Shown here in pieces: positions 53,901-62,805 of a DNA stretch of 64,000 nt. Made by a program: the position numbers and the translations under genes. The notes below the pieces were generated by a model. The model ran no database searches. It was not told the DNA's origin and saw nothing but the letters and a program-made list of their open reading frames with translations. The DNA comes from Acidobacteriota bacterium. Lineage in GTDB: Bacteria; Acidobacteriota; Vicinamibacteria; Vicinamibacterales; Vicinamibacteraceae. Positions within the stretch are counted from its first letter, which is position 1, and the number at the start of each line of letters is the position of its first letter. The stretch is from positions 1-64,000 of the forward strand of contig JADLFL010000072.1 in the NCBI GenBank assembly GCA_020845575.1. Reading direction: 5' to 3'.

Positions 53901-55096
53901 GTGCGTGACACACGCTCGACGTCAACGCCGCGATAGCGCGCGTCGAGGCGCTGGTGCGCGGGCGTCGGTGCCCCGAGCGGCGCGTACGAGTAGTTGATGT
54001 CGAGCCGGCCGCCCTCGAATCCCATCTGCGACTCGATCACTTCGAACCTGTCGCGTTCCCACAGCAGCGAGCCGCGCACATCGTCGAAGTCGAACGAGGT
54101 GAGGTGTGCGCGCGGGCTCTGGAAGCGGCCGGTGAGTTCGCGGAAGTCCTTCGCGAGTCTGAAGCGGCCGGCGAACTGCCCGGTGCCGGTGAGCACGAAG
54201 TCGTGGCCGGCGAAGAACAGCGCGCGCATGCGCTCGAAGTCGATGGTGGATCGCTCGATGTCGTACACCTGCTCCGGCCAGTTGGCGAGGTTGACCTCGC
54301 CGTGGACCTGCGAGACGGAGCCGTCGGCCTGGAGATCTATGCGCGACATCGTCAGGCGCGGGCCGTCGACGATGAACTCCGACTGCATGTGCATCCACAT
54401 CGGCTCGAAGCCCATGATGCGGATCTCGCCGTCGTGCGCGCGCGCGGTGCCGCGATAGCGGTCGCTCTTCGCGATCGAGACGTCGAGATTGCGTACGTCG
54501 ACGCTCCACGGCGTGCCGTGGTCGGTGAAGTGGACGCGGCCCCCCGTACCGGTGAACTGCCGCAGCGTGGTGACGAACCGCTTCGGGCCGTCGGACTTCG
54601 GGATCGAGATCTTCGGGAAGTTGTGACGCCCGCCGGGGAACGTCTCGATCGTCATCGCCCAGTCGCGCATCGACACGTCCTGGACCACGAGCTCACCCGT
54701 GACGATCGACCACCACGGCACGCCGACGGTGATGCGGTCGGCGGTGAAGAAGGGTTCGTCCTCCGGCGTCAGGCCGGCGATGCGCAGGTCGTCGATGACC
54801 AACTGGCCCGTGAGGAGGCGCACCGAAAGACCGCCGATGTGCAGCGCCCTGTCGAGCCGCTTGCTGCCTTCGCGTTCGGCGAGTCCACGCAGGCCGGGAC
54901 CGAGATCGATCGAGAGTACGGAGACGAGCGCGGCGGCGACGCCGGCGATGAGGAGCGCCGACGCACGCTTGCTGAGGCGCCACACGAAGCGACGCTTGCG
55001 TCCGCGCACGCGAGGACGCGGAGGCGCCGGGTCTGCTGGCGGCGATGGTGAATCCGGCGGAGGCGTGGTCCCTGCGGGTTCGTCTGGCACGCTCAC
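50960..55096 (-). CDS. tamB: TamB-like translocation and assembly module protein (DUF490/AsmA-like)
   Basis: 1378 residues from a GTG that overlaps the biotin-carrier stop (GTGA). A proline-rich cytoplasmic head (1-35) and a membrane anchor (about 45-65) precede a very long beta-taco repeat region and the C-terminal TamB domain: NNTTRLVSSADLTLRGTYDRPQLFG, VERGEVFFEGKRYNVRRGVIDFSNPTRIEPFFDIEAETR, ending LLTSEQRDQLILLEFTQNDRLSWIVSQNEDDTYAIDVRVRHIF. It spans the periplasm and works with an Omp85 partner, here the next gene. Bridge-like lipid transport is an alternative role for AsmA-like proteins. Confidence 0.9.
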   Translation of the reverse strand: MSVPDEPAGTTPPPDSPSPPADPAPPRPRVRGRKRRFVWRLSKRASALLIAGVAAALVSVLSIDLGPGLRGLAEREGSKRLDRALHIGGLSVRLLTGQLVIDDLRIAGLTPEDEPFFTADRITVGVPWWSIVTGELVVQDVSMRDWAMTIETFPGGRHNFPKISIPKSDGPKRFVTTLRQFTGTGGRVHFTDHGTPWSVDVRNLDVSIAKSDRYRGTARAHDGEIRIMGFEPMWMHMQSEFIVDGPRLTMSRIDLQADGSVSQVHGEVNLANWPEQVYDIERSTIDFERMRALFFAGHDFVLTGTGQFAGRFRLAKDFRELTGRFQSPRAHLTSFDFDDVRGSLLWERDRFEVIESQMGFEGGRLDINYSYAPLGAPTPAHQRLDARYRGVDVERVSRTIGLAGMQVAGRADGRHLLDFPSGRFDLRTGDGEIVIAAPEGQRMQGRELIDLGAPEPPAPDSLDRDAPLGRVPMTAELRYAYEGARIDVSRSFAATEETYVEFTGRTESGDASDFDFHVTSRDWQESDKLLVGIMTAAGSPTRPVLVGGSGVFDGRMTGRIRSPRIDGQFSGRDLRAWDVTWGTAKTALTVEDSYVDIADAEIEKDGARMRVAGRFSLGFPRRDGGEEIRARIQMVDWPLRDLRHAFVLDEYPVEGPLSGDFQLQGDYTGPLGFGRLRLDNGVAYDEPFDTATSALRFDGRGVFLDDIVIAKKGGHVNGSAYVAWAGTYQFKVEGRDIPVSSVYALTWEGVPLTGALRLVAEGNATFQAPRYDVRAAIDDLYVADEGIGQVTAQLSIRDRQMYIDALEMASSRLAVSGTGRMPFDDDADSDITLTFVNTSLDPYIRVYSPTFSPFTSMVGSGQLRFVGPFNDSSRLRGDLRIDALALRLIDYQLRNDEPLRLALGRDRLQIDRMRLVGDGTRLDVVGDVDFGTERVSIRMIGDANLGLLQGALTDVRASGAAEVSAEISGSWRSPVVGGSALISDGRLRYAGMPHSLEAINGTVRFDTGGASLEGVTARLGGGPVRFAGRVAFAGLTPSEFNVSATGYEMRIRYPEGFRSIVDAELALRGPIADPTLSGTVRVRDAVLTRTFDTSGTGVFGLAAGGLTTTAGAAEESSYPLRFDLRVEAPSTLRIENNTTRLVSSADLTLRGTYDRPQLFGRAEVERGEVFFEGKRYNVRRGVIDFSNPTRIEPFFDIEAETRAQVPGQIYIVTFRVSGTPDRFVFDLSSDPPLNAVDITALLFGDVRDPVNAELRALRAPNQTEQDLIAARAARLLASPISQNVGRVAQQALGVDSVQITPSLVNIGQQSSRLNPGARLTIGKRISDRIYLTFAQLLTSEQRDQLILLEFTQNDRLSWIVSQNEDDTYAIDVRVRHIF

Positions 55097-55602
55097 TCCA
55101 CGACCACGAGCGGGCGGCCGGCCTCCACCGACTGACCCTCCTGCACGAGCACGTCCCTGACCACGCCTGCGCGACCGGCCGAGAGTGCGTTCTCCATCTT
55201 CATCGCCTCGATCCCCACGACGGGCTGGCGCGCCTCGACGCGATCCCCCGCGGCGACAGGCACGCGCACGACCTTGCCCGGCATCGGCGCCGTGACGCGC
55301 AGCGGACCGTTGCCCGCCACCGCCGACGCCGCGCGCCGACGCACGCCGTTGAAAACGCCAACGGGCACGCGGCGGCCATCCACGTGCACCACGCGCTGTC
55401 CCCGCGACGACACGTCGGTTTCGACGAGCAGATCGTGCATCGAGCCGTCGGGCAGTCGCAGACTCACCCTGTCCGATCCGTGGCGGCGAACGTCGCAGGT
55501 GACGAGGGTGCCGTCGACGCGCACGTCGAGCGTGCCGGGTTCACGGCCCGCCGACACGGAGACCAGGCACTGACGTCCGTCAACCTCGATGTGCAACCGC
55601 AT
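55093..55602 (-). CDS. Biotin carboxyl carrier protein of an acyl-CoA carboxylase
   Basis: 169 residues from ATG 55602. The C-terminal biotinyl domain (about 100-169) has APMPGKVVRVPVAAGDRVEA and the biotin-attachment EAMKMENAL near residue 132-136; the first 100 residues (MRLHIEVDGRQCLVSVSAG) form the BT-like or linker domain found in propionyl/methylcrotonyl carboxylases. It is coupled to the biotin carboxylase gene (14-base gap) and overlaps tamB by four bases. Confidence 0.9.
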   Translation of the reverse strand: MRLHIEVDGRQCLVSVSAGREPGTLDVRVDGTLVTCDVRRHGSDRVSLRLPDGSMHDLLVETDVSSRGQRVVHVDGRRVPVGVFNGVRRRAASAVAGNGPLRVTAPMPGKVVRVPVAAGDRVEARQPVVGIEAMKMENALSAGRAGVVRDVLVQEGQSVEAGRPLVVVE

Positions 55603-55616
55603 CGCCACCGGGCATT

Positions 55617-57143
55617 CTACTTGCGGAGCGCTGCCTGCCTCGCCGCGAGGGCCCACGCAGATCGGACGGGGGCTGCACCGTCGGTGGCCACGCGGGCCGC
55701 CTGGCGCGCGTCGAGAAAGGCCTGCGCGGCGACGGCAAGGACGGCATCCCGCTCCTGATCGGCGTCGGCAGGCAGGAAGGGCTCGCCGGCGCGCCGCTCG
55801 AGCTCGGCGTCGAGCATCGTCGTGTCGAGATCGCCGGCGATGAAGGCCGGCTGGGTCAGCATCCAGCGGAAGAATGGCAACGTCGTCGGGATGCCGCCCA
55901 CGTGGTATTCGCCGAGCGCGCGCAGCATCCGCACGCGCGCCGCCTCGCGGTCGGGTCCCCAGGCCACGAGCTTGGAGATCAGCGAGTCGTAATAGATCGG
56001 CACGTCGAAGCCGGCGTCGACGCCGCCATCGTCGCGAATGCCGGGACCGCCGGGCACCGACAGCGCCGTGATGCGCCCCGGCCGCGGCATGAAGCCGCGA
56101 TCGGGATCCTCGGCGTAGACGCGGCATTCGATCGCGTGGCCCCGCGGAACGATCGCCTGCACGGGATCGATGGCGAGCGGCTCGCCCCGCGCGATGCGGA
56201 TCTGCCACTGCACGAGGTCGAGACCCGTGACCATCTCGGTGACCGGGTGCTCCACCTGGAGCCGCGTGTTCATCTCGAGGAAGTAGAAGCTGTCGTCGGC
56301 ATCGACGAGGAACTCGATGGTGCCGGCGTTGGTGTACCCGACCGCCGTCGCGATCGACGCGGCCGCCTCCGCCATGCGTTCGCGGAGGGCCATCGTCATG
56401 CGCGGCGCGGGCGATTCTTCGATCACCTTCTGGTGCCGGCGCTGCACGGAGCACTCGCGCTCCACGAACGGGACAACGGTGCCGTGGTGATCGGCGAGCA
56501 ACTGGATCTCGACGTGCCGCGGACGCAGGATGCGGCGTTCGAAGTACACCGACGCATCACCGAAGGCGCCGAGCGCCTCTGACCGCGCCGTGCGCACCGC
56601 GTCGAGCAGCGCACGCGCGTCGCGGACCTCGCGCATGCCCTTGCCGCCGCCACCCGCCACGGCTTTCACCATCAGCGGATATCCGACGGCATCCGCCAGC
56701 GCCTGCACCTCGGCGTCCGGCACATCAGGACCGACCGGTGCCTCCGTCCCTGGCACCACCGGCGCGCCGGCCGCGATCGCCGCCTCGCGCGCGGCCGTCT
56801 TGGTGCCCATGCGCGCGATGACGCCGGGCGACGGCCCGACGAACGTCAGCCCCGCGTCGACGCACGCCTGCGCGAACGCGGCGTTCTCGGCGAGGAACCC
56901 GTATCCCGGGTGCACCGCGTCCGCGCCGCCGCGGCGCGCGATGTCGAGGATGCTGTCGATGCGCAGATACGTGTCGGCCGGCGCGTTCCCCCCGAGCGGA
57001 AACGCCCTGTCGGCCCACCGCACGTGCCGCGCCTCACGATCGACGTCGGAGTAGATGGCCACCGTCGCGATGCCCATCTCGCGACAGGCGCGGATGACAC
57101 GGACGGCGATCTCGCCGCGGTTCGCGATCAGGAGAGTCTGCAC
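55617..57143 (-). CDS. accC: Biotin carboxylase subunit of an acetyl/propionyl-CoA carboxylase
   Basis: 508 residues from GTG 57143. N-terminal QTLLIANRGEIAVRVIRACREMG, ATP-grasp glycine loop MVKAVAGGGGKGMREV near residue 160, ERECSVQRRHQKVIEESP near 230, and EFLVDADDSFYFLEMNTRLQVEHPVTEMVTG near 285 with the catalytic RLQVEHPVTE. It carboxylates biotin with ATP and bicarbonate. The last 60 residues (after about 445) extend beyond a minimal AccC, as in alpha subunits, but the biotinyl domain is encoded separately by the next gene. It is followed by the carrier protein and preceded by the carboxyltransferase. Confidence 0.9.
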   Translation of the reverse strand: MQTLLIANRGEIAVRVIRACREMGIATVAIYSDVDREARHVRWADRAFPLGGNAPADTYLRIDSILDIARRGGADAVHPGYGFLAENAAFAQACVDAGLTFVGPSPGVIARMGTKTAAREAAIAAGAPVVPGTEAPVGPDVPDAEVQALADAVGYPLMVKAVAGGGGKGMREVRDARALLDAVRTARSEALGAFGDASVYFERRILRPRHVEIQLLADHHGTVVPFVERECSVQRRHQKVIEESPAPRMTMALRERMAEAAASIATAVGYTNAGTIEFLVDADDSFYFLEMNTRLQVEHPVTEMVTGLDLVQWQIRIARGEPLAIDPVQAIVPRGHAIECRVYAEDPDRGFMPRPGRITALSVPGGPGIRDDGGVDAGFDVPIYYDSLISKLVAWGPDREAARVRMLRALGEYHVGGIPTTLPFFRWMLTQPAFIAGDLDTTMLDAELERRAGEPFLPADADQERDAVLAVAAQAFLDARQAARVATDGAAPVRSAWALAARQAALRK

Positions 57144-57226
57144 AAGGCAAAAGGATAACGGGCAATGGGCAAGGACAGTGACAATGGAGCCGGCAGGACG
57201 TCAGCGAGCCGGCACCGTGAGCCGTC

Positions 57227-58777
<1,551 letters not shown>

Positions 58778-58780
58778 GGC

Positions 58781-59428
58781 CTACTTCTGCTGCGCTTTCT
58801 CCCAGTCCTTCAGGAAGCGCTCGAGCCCGATATCGGTAAGCGGATGCTTGAACAACGCGTCGAGCACCGACGGTGGGCACGTGCAGATGTCGGCGCCGAG
58901 CTTGGCCGCCTGGATGATGTGGCCGGGCCCGCGCGTGCTCGCCACGAGCACCTGCGTGGTGAACTCGTAGTTGTCGTAGATCTCGACGATGTCCTCGATG
59001 AGCGCCATGCCGTCGTGCCCGATGTCGTCGAGGCGCCCGACGAACGGGCTCACGAAGTACGCGCCCACTTTCGCGGCGATCAACGCCTGCGCCGCCGAGA
59101 ACACGAGCGTCACGTTGACGCGGGTGCCCTCCTCGGTGAGCGTCTTGCACGCCTGCACGCCCGCCGGCGTGAACGGCACCTTGACCACGATGTGCTCGGA
59201 GATCTCGCGCAGCTCGCGGCCTTCGCGCAGCATGCCCTCGACATCTGTGGCCACCACTTCCCCGCTCACGGGTCCCTGCACGAGATCGCAGATTTCACGG
59301 AGGATCTCGCGTGAGTCGCGCGTCTCCTTCGCCATGAGCGACGGATTGGTGGTGACGCCGTCAACGATGCCGAGTGCGTGCAGGCGCGTGATGTCGGCGA
59401 TGTTCCCTGTATCGACGAAGAACTTCAT
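58781..59428 (-). CDS. Transaldolase / fructose-6-phosphate aldolase family (TalC-like)
   Basis: 215 residues, the short MipB/TalC type. [30 protein letters not shown], the Schiff-base lysine in [12 protein letters not shown] near residue 85, [18 protein letters not shown], and [25 protein letters not shown]. It transfers dihydroxyacetone units in the pentose phosphate pathway, or acts as an F6P aldolase. Repeat B4 lies between its start and the upstream FAH gene. Confidence 0.9.
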   Translation of the reverse strand: MKFFVDTGNIADITRLHALGIVDGVTTNPSLMAKETRDSREILREICDLVQGPVSGEVVATDVEGMLREGRELREISEHIVVKVPFTPAGVQACKTLTEEGTRVNVTLVFSAAQALIAAKVGAYFVSPFVGRLDDIGHDGMALIEDIVEIYDNYEFTTQVLVASTRGPGHIIQAAKLGADICTCPPSVLDALFKHPLTDIGLERFLKDWEKAQQK

Positions 59429-59439
59429 GTGTCCCTCCC

Positions 59440-59465
59440 GGCCGGGCTCGGAGAGCCGGCCCTAC
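59440..59465 (-). repeat. Repeat B4 within the long operon
   Basis: GGCCGGGCTC, GGA, GAGCCGGCCC then TAC, in the 39-base gap between FAH and transaldolase genes, 2 bases from the FAH stop. As an RNA hairpin inside the operon it could alter relative expression. Confidence 0.85.
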
Positions 59466-59467
59466 GA

Positions 59468-60211
59468 TCATTGTCCCGTCACGGGGCTGCACAACTTGCC
59501 GATGCCTTCCACACACACGACGAACTCGTCGCCGGGCGCGAGCGGACCGATCCCCGCTGGCGTGCCCGTCGAGACGATGTCGCCGGGCAGCAGCGTCATG
59601 ATGCGCGAGATGTAGGCGATGAGCGTGGCGACGGGGAAGATCAGCTCGCGCGTGCTCGACTGCTGGCGTACCTGCCCGTTGAGCAGACCTTCGATCGCCA
59701 GCGCGTCGGGATCGAGCCCCGTCGCGATGCACGGGCCGAGCGGCGCGAACGTGTCGAAGCCCTTCGCGCGCGTGTAGCGCCCGTCCTTCTTCTGGAGCTC
59801 GCGCGCCGTCACATCGTTCATGCACGTCAGGCCGAGGATGTGCGACAGCGCGTCGGCTTCCGACACGCGCGTCGCGCGGCGCCCGATGACCACCGCGACT
59901 TCCGACTCGTAGTCCACGCGGCCCACGCCGTCCGGGATCACGATCGACTGCCCCGGATCGACGATCGCCGTCGAGGGCTTGAGGAAGATCAGCGGCTCGG
60001 CCGGCAACGGTTTGCCCTGCTCGGCCGCGTGGTCCTTGTAGTTCAGGCCGATGCACACGATCTTCGACGGGACGACGGGGGCGAGCACCGACGCCGGTGC
60101 CTCGACCTCCGCGCCGGCACGCCACGTGCCGAACGGATCGCCGTCGAGCGCGCGGTACGCGCCCTGCTCTTCGACCACGTACCCCGCCGGGGTCCTGAAG
60201 ATCCTCGCCAC
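59468..60211 (-). CDS. Fumarylacetoacetate hydrolase family protein
   Basis: 247 residues from GTG 60211. The fold of FAH/2-oxo-hepta-3-ene-1,7-dioate hydratase-type enzymes: SKIVCIGLNYKDHAAEQG, EPLIFLKPSTAIVDPG (residues near 75), the metal ligands in DYESEVAVVIGR near 103, NDVTARELQKKDGRYTRAKGFDTFAPLGP near 135, and ILLPGDIVSTGTPAGIGPL-like end. It cleaves or decarboxylates a carbon-carbon bond of a diketo acid; substrate unknown. Lies 11 bases behind the FN3 lipoprotein gene. Confidence 0.9.
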   Translation of the reverse strand: MARIFRTPAGYVVEEQGAYRALDGDPFGTWRAGAEVEAPASVLAPVVPSKIVCIGLNYKDHAAEQGKPLPAEPLIFLKPSTAIVDPGQSIVIPDGVGRVDYESEVAVVIGRRATRVSEADALSHILGLTCMNDVTARELQKKDGRYTRAKGFDTFAPLGPCIATGLDPDALAIEGLLNGQVRQQSSTRELIFPVATLIAYISRIMTLLPGDIVSTGTPAGIGPLAPGDEFVVCVEGIGKLCSPVTGQ

Positions 60212-60222
60212 TGATGCCTCCC

Positions 60223-61605
60223 TTACCTGGCGCTTTCGCGCACCCGATTGCTCTCGGGGCTCGCGTTGGCCGGCGTCGCCCTGTCGACGGCCACCACGGC
60301 GTACGTGTAGATCACGCCCGGCTGCGCGGTCGCGTCCCTGTAGGTCGCCTCGACGATCGGCGACTCCGTGATCGGGCGCAGCGCTTCACCCTCGACGCCG
60401 CGCAGCACCAGATAGCCTGCCAGATCTGGCGCCATCACGGGTTCCCAGATGAGCGACACACCACCGCCACTGCCGACCGCCACGAGCCCGGTAGGTGCCG
60501 GCGGCGGATACGTGTCCGCCGCGGTGACGCACGTCGGCGCCGAGAGCGGACTCTCGATCGCGATCGCACCGCGCTGCTCCACGCTGCGTACGGCGTAGCA
60601 GCGCGGCACACCAAACACCATGCGCGCGTCGACGAACGTGGTGTCCTCGATCGGCTCGACGCTGATCGGCGTGGGCGGTGGCCCACCAGCGGTGCCGGGC
60701 GGAGGCACCTCGTACACACGGAAGGTGTGCGCAGGCCCGTAGGTCACGATCGGACGCGCCGGCAGGCGTGCATCCATGTCCTTGGCCGCCATCGCCGCGC
60801 CGTACGATGCCGCCGTCACGGTGGCCTGGATCGGGCGCTGTAACCCCGGCGGAATGGTCCACGCGATCGTGAAAGCCGTCGCGTCGTGGGTCACGCTGGG
60901 CGCGGGCGGCGCGGGCGGCGCGGGCCCGAGGGGGACCGCAAGCGCCGTCGACTGCGTGCCAGGCACACCACGCGTCGAGTACGGCAGCGCGATGTAGTGG
61001 CGGGCCGCACTCGTGTCGGGCATCGGCCACAGCAGCGTGCGCCCGCTGCCCTCCGTCGACGGCACCGGCGCCTCGTCGACATCGTCGCCGACCTCGGCGC
61101 GCAACTTCGCGATCTTCGCGGCGTCGGGGTGAGCGAAGCGTTCGGCGCGCAGCGCGTCGGTGAGCGTCTCCTCGACGAACACGACGGTGCCTTGCACGGG
61201 ACGACCGTCGGCCGGCGCGGGTGTCGGAGGCGGTGGCGCATTCTCCGCCTCGTCGCCCTCGACCACGATGGGCGGAGGCTGCACCTCGATACTGCCCACG
61301 CGCGTCAGCAGCGTGGAGATCTCCTTGGGCGTCAGCGGACGCCCGAGCGGGCCTTCGGGCCGGCCCGTCACGGCATACACGTCGACGCGCGCGAGATTGG
61401 CCGGCGTCGAACCGTCGGCGTTGACCGCCGGCAACGTGAACCGCAGTTGGACCACGTCGCCGAGTCGCGTGGCGGTGAGATCCGAGACGGCGGCCGGCAC
61501 GGGGCGGAGCGGGGCCAGCGGGGGCCCCTTCTTGCCGCACCCCACGACCGTGAGGACGACACTTGCGAGGACGAGGCTGAACAGGAACGGGCGGACGGGA
61601 CGCAC
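60223..61605 (-). CDS. Lipoprotein with two fibronectin type III-like domains
   Basis: 460 residues from GTG 61605. Signal peptide with lipobox TVVGC (mature N-terminal CGKKGPPLAPLRPVP resembles LptM/YifL lipoproteins). Two or three FN3-like units: PAAVSDLTATRLGDVVQLRFTLP near 35, SVTHDATAFTIAWTIPPG near 238, and APTGLVAVGSGGGVSLIWEPVMAPDLAGYLVLRG near 370. Prolines and glycines fill the linkers. Likely a cell-envelope protein of unknown partner; in related organisms such proteins are found next to FAH and carboxylase genes. It is the first gene of the long operon. Confidence 0.8.
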   Translation of the reverse strand: MRPVRPFLFSLVLASVVLTVVGCGKKGPPLAPLRPVPAAVSDLTATRLGDVVQLRFTLPAVNADGSTPANLARVDVYAVTGRPEGPLGRPLTPKEISTLLTRVGSIEVQPPPIVVEGDEAENAPPPPTPAPADGRPVQGTVVFVEETLTDALRAERFAHPDAAKIAKLRAEVGDDVDEAPVPSTEGSGRTLLWPMPDTSAARHYIALPYSTRGVPGTQSTALAVPLGPAPPAPPAPSVTHDATAFTIAWTIPPGLQRPIQATVTAASYGAAMAAKDMDARLPARPIVTYGPAHTFRVYEVPPPGTAGGPPPTPISVEPIEDTTFVDARMVFGVPRCYAVRSVEQRGAIAIESPLSAPTCVTAADTYPPPAPTGLVAVGSGGGVSLIWEPVMAPDLAGYLVLRGVEGEALRPITESPIVEATYRDATAQPGVIYTYAVVAVDRATPANASPESNRVRESAR

Positions 61606-61614
61606 GGGCTCCCT

Positions 61615-61620
61615 ATCGTA
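61615..61620 (-). promoter_or_regulatory. -10 hexamer of the long reverse operon
   Basis: On the minus strand TACGAT ends 9 bases before GTG 61605. No good -35 is seen. It would start the eight-gene transcript down to 47844. Confidence 0.35.
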
Positions 61621-61707
61621 CTCTGTGGGCGACGGACTGTTGCTTCGCGGGGACAGGCGGCAGCGACACGGCCGCCGTCATCAGCCTGCATATGGAGCAG
61701 GCAGCCC

Positions 61708-61723
61708 TGGCAGAATTGTTGCA
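61708..61723 (+). promoter_or_regulatory. Sigma-54-type promoter of the PEGA protein gene
   Basis: TGGCAGAATTGTTGCA: GG and GC are 12 bases apart as required at -24/-12, and TGGCA and TTGCA match the consensus. Expected start near 61735. It has GGAGG before the ATG at 61759. Confidence 0.7.
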
Positions 61724-61758
61724 GCGACGTGAAGCGGACAACCATCGGAGGTCTGCCC

Positions 61759-62694
61759 ATGAAGCGCACGTTCCTCACCTCTCTCGTCGCCGCCGGATTC
61801 CTGCTCGCGAGCAGCTCGCCTGTCGCCTGGGCCGATCAGCGTCCGCGCAACCCGGGCGGGGGCAGCTCGGGTGGGTCCTCCAGCAGCTCAGGGGGATCCT
61901 CGAGCCGCGGCGGGTCATCGAGCAGTTCAGGCGGGTCGTCATCGAGCAGCGGCAGCACCGGTCGTGTGGCGCAGCCGCGTGGTGGCGGGGGCGCGTCATG
62001 GGGCGGCGGCGGGAGCACCGCCTCCCGGCCGAGCCAGCCGTCATCGTCGGGCCGTCGTCCGGCACGGGTGTCCGGCGGTCGCGACGGGTCGTCCGTGGGG
62101 GCGATTCCTCCGTACTCCCGTGCGCGCAACGGCGCGCCCGTGACGGGCTATGGCGTCCCGCGCGGGTCGGTGGCCACGTTGCCTCCGATCATCAGCGGCC
62201 CGATCTACTGGGGTCCGAACGACTGGTACTTCTACCCATGGGGGTACGGCGGGCTGACCCTCGGCTACCTCTGGGATCCGTGGATGTGGGGCGGCTACTA
62301 CGGTGGGAGCACGTGGAGCGATCCCTACTGGAGCGGCGGCGCGACGGCCGGCGACGACTTCGACGATGACGACTTCGACGATGACGACTTCGACGATGAT
62401 GGCGGCGCGTACGCGGAACGGACGGATGGAACGAGAGCGCCGAACCCGCTCGACGCGCGCCTGCCGACCGGCAGTCTTCGCCTGAAGGCGCAGCCGCGCG
62501 ATGCGGAAGTATTCGTTGACGGATTCTACGCCGGTCGCGTCGACGACTTCGATGGTGCCCGCCAGCGCCTGAAGATCACGCGCGGCGTTCACACGATCGA
62601 ACTGAGCGCGCCCGGCTACGAGACCGTCACGCTGAACGTGACAGTCGTTCCCGGCGACGACCAGACCATCAGCGCAACCCTGAAGCGCCGATAG
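61759..62694 (+). CDS. Secreted Ser/Gly-rich protein with C-terminal PEGA domain
   Basis: 311 residues from ATG 61759 (GGAGG upstream). Signal peptide MKRTFLTSLVAAGFLLASS ending AWADQ, then Gly/Ser-rich repeats (GGSSSSSGGSS) to about residue 95, a Tyr/Trp/Gly-rich stretch (about 150-205), an acidic DDFDDD repeat (about 200-215) encoded by tandem 15-base units, and a PEGA domain (about 235-311, GSLRLKAQPRDAEVFVDGFYAGR, LSAPGYETVTLNV). PEGA domains are surface modules. A sigma-54 promoter precedes it, which fits control by an NtrC-type regulator. Confidence 0.85.
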   Translation: MKRTFLTSLVAAGFLLASSSPVAWADQRPRNPGGGSSGGSSSSSGGSSSRGGSSSSSGGSSSSSGSTGRVAQPRGGGGASWGGGGSTASRPSQPSSSGRRPARVSGGRDGSSVGAIPPYSRARNGAPVTGYGVPRGSVATLPPIISGPIYWGPNDWYFYPWGYGGLTLGYLWDPWMWGGYYGGSTWSDPYWSGGATAGDDFDDDDFDDDDFDDDGGAYAERTDGTRAPNPLDARLPTGSLRLKAQPRDAEVFVDGFYAGRVDDFDGARQRLKITRGVHTIELSAPGYETVTLNVTVVPGDDQTISATLKRR

Positions 62695-62712
62695 ATCGGA
62701 ACCCGGACGGGA

Positions 62713-62805
62713 GCGAACGGGCTTCAGTCCGTTCGTCAGCGCCAGGGGCCCGAAGCCCCTGGCCTCCATTGCGATGGGCAGCGCCAGGCTTCAGCCCGTT
62801 CGTCG
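62713..62805. repeat. Repeat A5 cluster at a convergent junction
   Basis: CGAACGGGCTTCAGTCCGTTCG (62714-62735), GCCAGGGGCC CGA AGCCCCTGGC (62741-62763) with CTCCATT, and AGGCTTCAGCCCGTTCG (62787-62803). Three A-family copies with different but paired stems. The last one contains the TGA stop of the permease gene. Confidence 0.85.
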
